A DNA stretch of 64,000 nucleotides from Macropodus opercularis (taxonomy: Eukaryota; Chordata; Actinopteri; Anabantiformes; Osphronemidae): assembly GCA_030770545.1 (NCBI GenBank), contig CM061097.1, positions 2,604,501 to 2,668,500 of the forward strand, read 5' to 3'. Positions 61,289-64,000 of the stretch are shown here, piece by piece; positions within the stretch are counted from its first letter, which is position 1, and every line of letters starts with the position of its first letter. The notes beneath the pieces are model-generated. The model was not told where the DNA came from and searched no databases. It saw nothing but the letters and a program-made list of their open reading frames with translations. The translations under genes and the position numbers were made by a program.

Positions 61289-61889
61289 AGCTCAAGGCTC
61301 AGGCAAAAACCTGTGGAACCTGCACTCACTGAAATGTATTGCATTTTTGAGTGTCGTACTGTAAACATACACATACAGCTACTCACTCACACTCAAGCTC
61401 ACACAACACTGTCATGTGTGTACCTAGCCTCTATGCCAGGGCCTGAGTCAGACCGACTATCACCAACTCACCAAACACTCCAAAGGTCTATGGTCAACGC
61501 GTTAATTTGTTTTTCACACTATGTTCACTGTCATGAAAAACCATTTGAAAAAACATTTTCATCATTTACACTGTGTCTCCATGGTTTTATTGTAGTTATC
61601 AGACTGTAATAATGCCGTGTTTACTTTTGTCAGTGGTACTGTTGAGAGGCTCCGCTCTGGCATTCAGAAACAGCACATACCACATTTGACACTGCACTGA
61701 CTATTACTGTATTTATGACACTGAAAACCTCATATAGAAACTGTTAGTGCTGAGACGTGTGTGATTTTCCATTTCCAATTCTTCTTTTCAATGCAAAACA
61801 TTAGAAACAAAAAATACAACTGCAGGCATATGTGGTTTCACTGTGGTTGGCAGCTCTCAGTCGTGTGGGAAGGAGAAAAACAAGCACTA

Positions 61890-61959
61890 GATTACCCAGA
61901 TATTTGAACTGGGCTCACAGGATTCACGGTCCAGACTGTAAATCATTACACAATCAAAC
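61890..61959 (-). pseudogene. Decayed tRNA-Gln-like sequence
   Basis: Minus strand keeps the tRNA layout (TGTGTAATG in the D arm, TGAATCC at the anticodon 3' side, AGTTCAAAT in the T loop), but the acceptor stem no longer pairs and the anticodon position reads GTG. Probably a tRNA-Gln pseudogene. Its flank does not match the other two copies. Confidence 0.6.
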
Positions 61960-63632
61960 ACCAGCTGTCTTCGGTCTCGAGTCAACCTCCATACTATGCC
62001 TGAGCCATACTGTGTCTGTCACACGTGCTTGTCCTAGTATCAGTAAGGACTGGTTGTCTAATCTGACAGTACATGAATGCTACTGCACTAAATCCTTTGG
62101 TTTGTCACACTAGATTTGTGCCCTTCCCCCGCCCTTGTCATCCTCCAGCCTTCACCGCCTTCCAACTCTCACCTCGTCTCTGGGTGAGGGAATATGTATC
62201 AGCCCATCTGTTGGGTAGCGGATAAGAGGGCTGGGAGACAGGGTTTGAATATGTTTCTCCTCCAGTGCCACATCTCACAACATCTCTGGTCTACAAGCGG
62301 GTAACCTAGAGTAGGAGCAACTAGAGAAGGGTTAACGGCAGGGTTTCTGTGTCAAGGTGCGGGTCATGGCTCGTGTCGGGAGTCTAGTGAAGTGTGGGCA
62401 GACTTAGTGATTCTCGAACTTTGTACGTGGGATAGTCACAGCAGAGCTGTGAGACCAGTCACGCTTGTTTGAATGATGGATGGTGTGTGGGAGGTTCGAT
62501 TCTCTCGCGCTGCGGGGAGTCACCGTGGGCTGAGGAGCAGGTAGTCATGATTGATGCGTTTCTCCTGCCATCTTATTCATTCCCTCCGCTTCTCTATTGC
62601 ATCTTTACAGTTTTCTGTGCTTGGTGGGCAGGACCACGCCGTCGGTGATCTGTTATTCACAGAGCCGGAAGTGAAATCATGATCATACAACACACAGACT
62701 CGCACTAAACTGACAGCCAACATTTCAGAATACTACAGGTTCAATCAATTTACGTGAACAGTGACAATGGTTAAACTGTATATCGACAGTAGTCGGGTGT
62801 AAAGGTTTGAGCACTGACCACTGACAGGATAAGCGGACCAGCGACACGACTTCACACAGTAGTTTGTTCTGTAAGAAGGAGGGGATTCATAGTCAGCATT
62901 GTAACGTCTTACACACTTATGAAGCAAAGATTTGTGCTTTTTTTCGCTCTTGCATCTAAGGCTTTTCAAGGCTTAATAATGAGGCTCAGTGCTAAAGGGA
63001 GTGTGTTATTGTTGCTGGCAGAGTAATTCTAAAGCACTTGAACGTGTCGTCTACAGCTGTTTTTTTACGGCACCGTTGTCATGTAGCACAAGACAGAGAT
63101 GGAACCTTGACCTGGCACATGAACCTAACGCAGACCACACTGACTCCACCTTTACCTTGTACCATAGCCACTTATCACCCGACTGACCTTATAAACACGC
63201 GGTTGTGTGTTTCACACTGACCGATAAGTAACCTAAACCTTAACCTAAATGTAATTTTACATTGCATTTCATAGCTTTATTTGCATCATATTTTCCCAAA
63301 GCATTTGAAATGTGATGTGTTTGCTTTTGACCAGTTCCTTATGTGTGTAGACATGTCGTCTACACAGGTTGACTAAATATGACCCACAGTCTGAATTAGC
63401 CACCCGGTCACTGAAGAAGTGCAATATCAGCATGTACAGCGCAAATACAAGAACAGGGATTAAACGATAATGCGTTCAGATTGACTGCTTACAACAATGG
63501 GCTGGATTAAGTGCTGCAGTTGTTTTTACACTCTAGCGTGTAGACATACTGTTCAAAGAATACCTTTTTGCCTTTAGTCCTACCATTTGCATTTATTCCG
63601 TTTTTTTATTTACAACCTTGCCCCTGCATTTG

Positions 63633-63638
63633 AATAAA
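63633..63638 (+). promoter_or_regulatory. Possible distal polyadenylation signal of jmy
   Basis: AATAAA about 2.3 kb after the jmy stop codon. Its use is uncertain. Confidence 0.35.
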
Positions 63639-64000
63639 ACCTTGTGAAGCAAATTCTGAGGCTGTCTGGTGCACTTTGAAATTATTATACTTAATAATAG
63701 TAAGAAGAAATAAGGAGCAGAACAAATGTTATTTGCACACACGGAATTCTGCTGTCACTGTATTTGAATATAAAACATAGCATTTCTCAGTTCACAGAGG
63801 TGTGTTCTCAGCCTAGTAGAGCTGTCTTTGTCTGAATCCAACAAAGGACGTCATTAGGCTGGAGCACCAACAGGTTTTTCATCGGCATTTCATAAATCCC
63901 TTCACCTTCAAACAATCTACAAACACCTTTAGCCTGAGGTACCTCTTTAATATCATGAGTTCAAAATTACTTTAAATAGTCAAAAATATTGCCAGTCTTC

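Larger units (their letters stand above)
61289..64000. other. Downstream of jmy: 3' UTR and unassigned sequence
   Basis: A jmy 3' UTR could run to the AATAAA at 63633-63638. Apart from the tRNA pseudogene I see no gene; the short open frames lack family resemblance. Confidence 0.45.

Noticed and set aside
62440..62530. B-box-like GGTTCGATTC suggesting a tRNA or SINE
   Set aside because: No A box or foldable stems at the right spacing.

Overview
The window is animal genomic DNA, almost certainly from a teleost fish. Its genes are split into many short exons with GT-AG (and two GC-AG) introns. The encoded proteins resemble vertebrate PIP5K1B, UNC45B, KIF2A, DIMT1, CENPH and JMY, and one of them is the muscle chaperone UNC45B in a form close to the fish version as I remember it. 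I rebuilt exons by hand from family alignment, splice signals and codon phase. All six main gene models keep an open frame across every junction and reach the family's usual length, except JMY, which is shorter.

Layout. 0.6-12.6 kb (minus): pip5k1b-like, 12 coding exons, 553 aa. 12.6-21.1 kb: no gene that I can support. 21.1-25.1 kb (minus): an accessory locus with a small predicted secreted or single-pass membrane protein that has a Cys-rich, TNF-receptor-like ectodomain (25078 to 23867), plus a damaged partial second copy (21137-21876) with a different tail. Penelope-like retroelement pieces and 112-bp repeats lie among them. 26.4-31.5 kb (minus): unc45b, 19 exons, 930 aa. 33.5-45.3 kb (plus): kif2a, 21 exons, 745 aa including a cassette exon. 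46.9-49.1 kb (minus): dimt1, 12 exons, 306 aa. 49.4-51.2 kb (minus): cenph, 9 coding exons, 239 aa. 53.6-61.3 kb (plus): jmy, 10 exons, 861 aa. Two intact tRNA-Gln(CTG) genes on the minus strand, at 52.3 and 57.4 kb, share an identical-length 3' flank. A decayed tRNA copy lies at 61.9 kb.

Together the genes are ordinary cellular functions: phosphoinositide synthesis, myosin folding, microtubule depolymerisation, rRNA dimethylation, kinetochore assembly and actin nucleation. They form no operon-like pathway. kif2a, dimt1, cenph and jmy have human orthologues on chromosome 5 and PIP5K1B is on human chromosome 9; these two blocks are both on the chicken Z, so the window preserves part of an old vertebrate linkage group. 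The least ordinary part is the 21-26 kb receptor-like locus.
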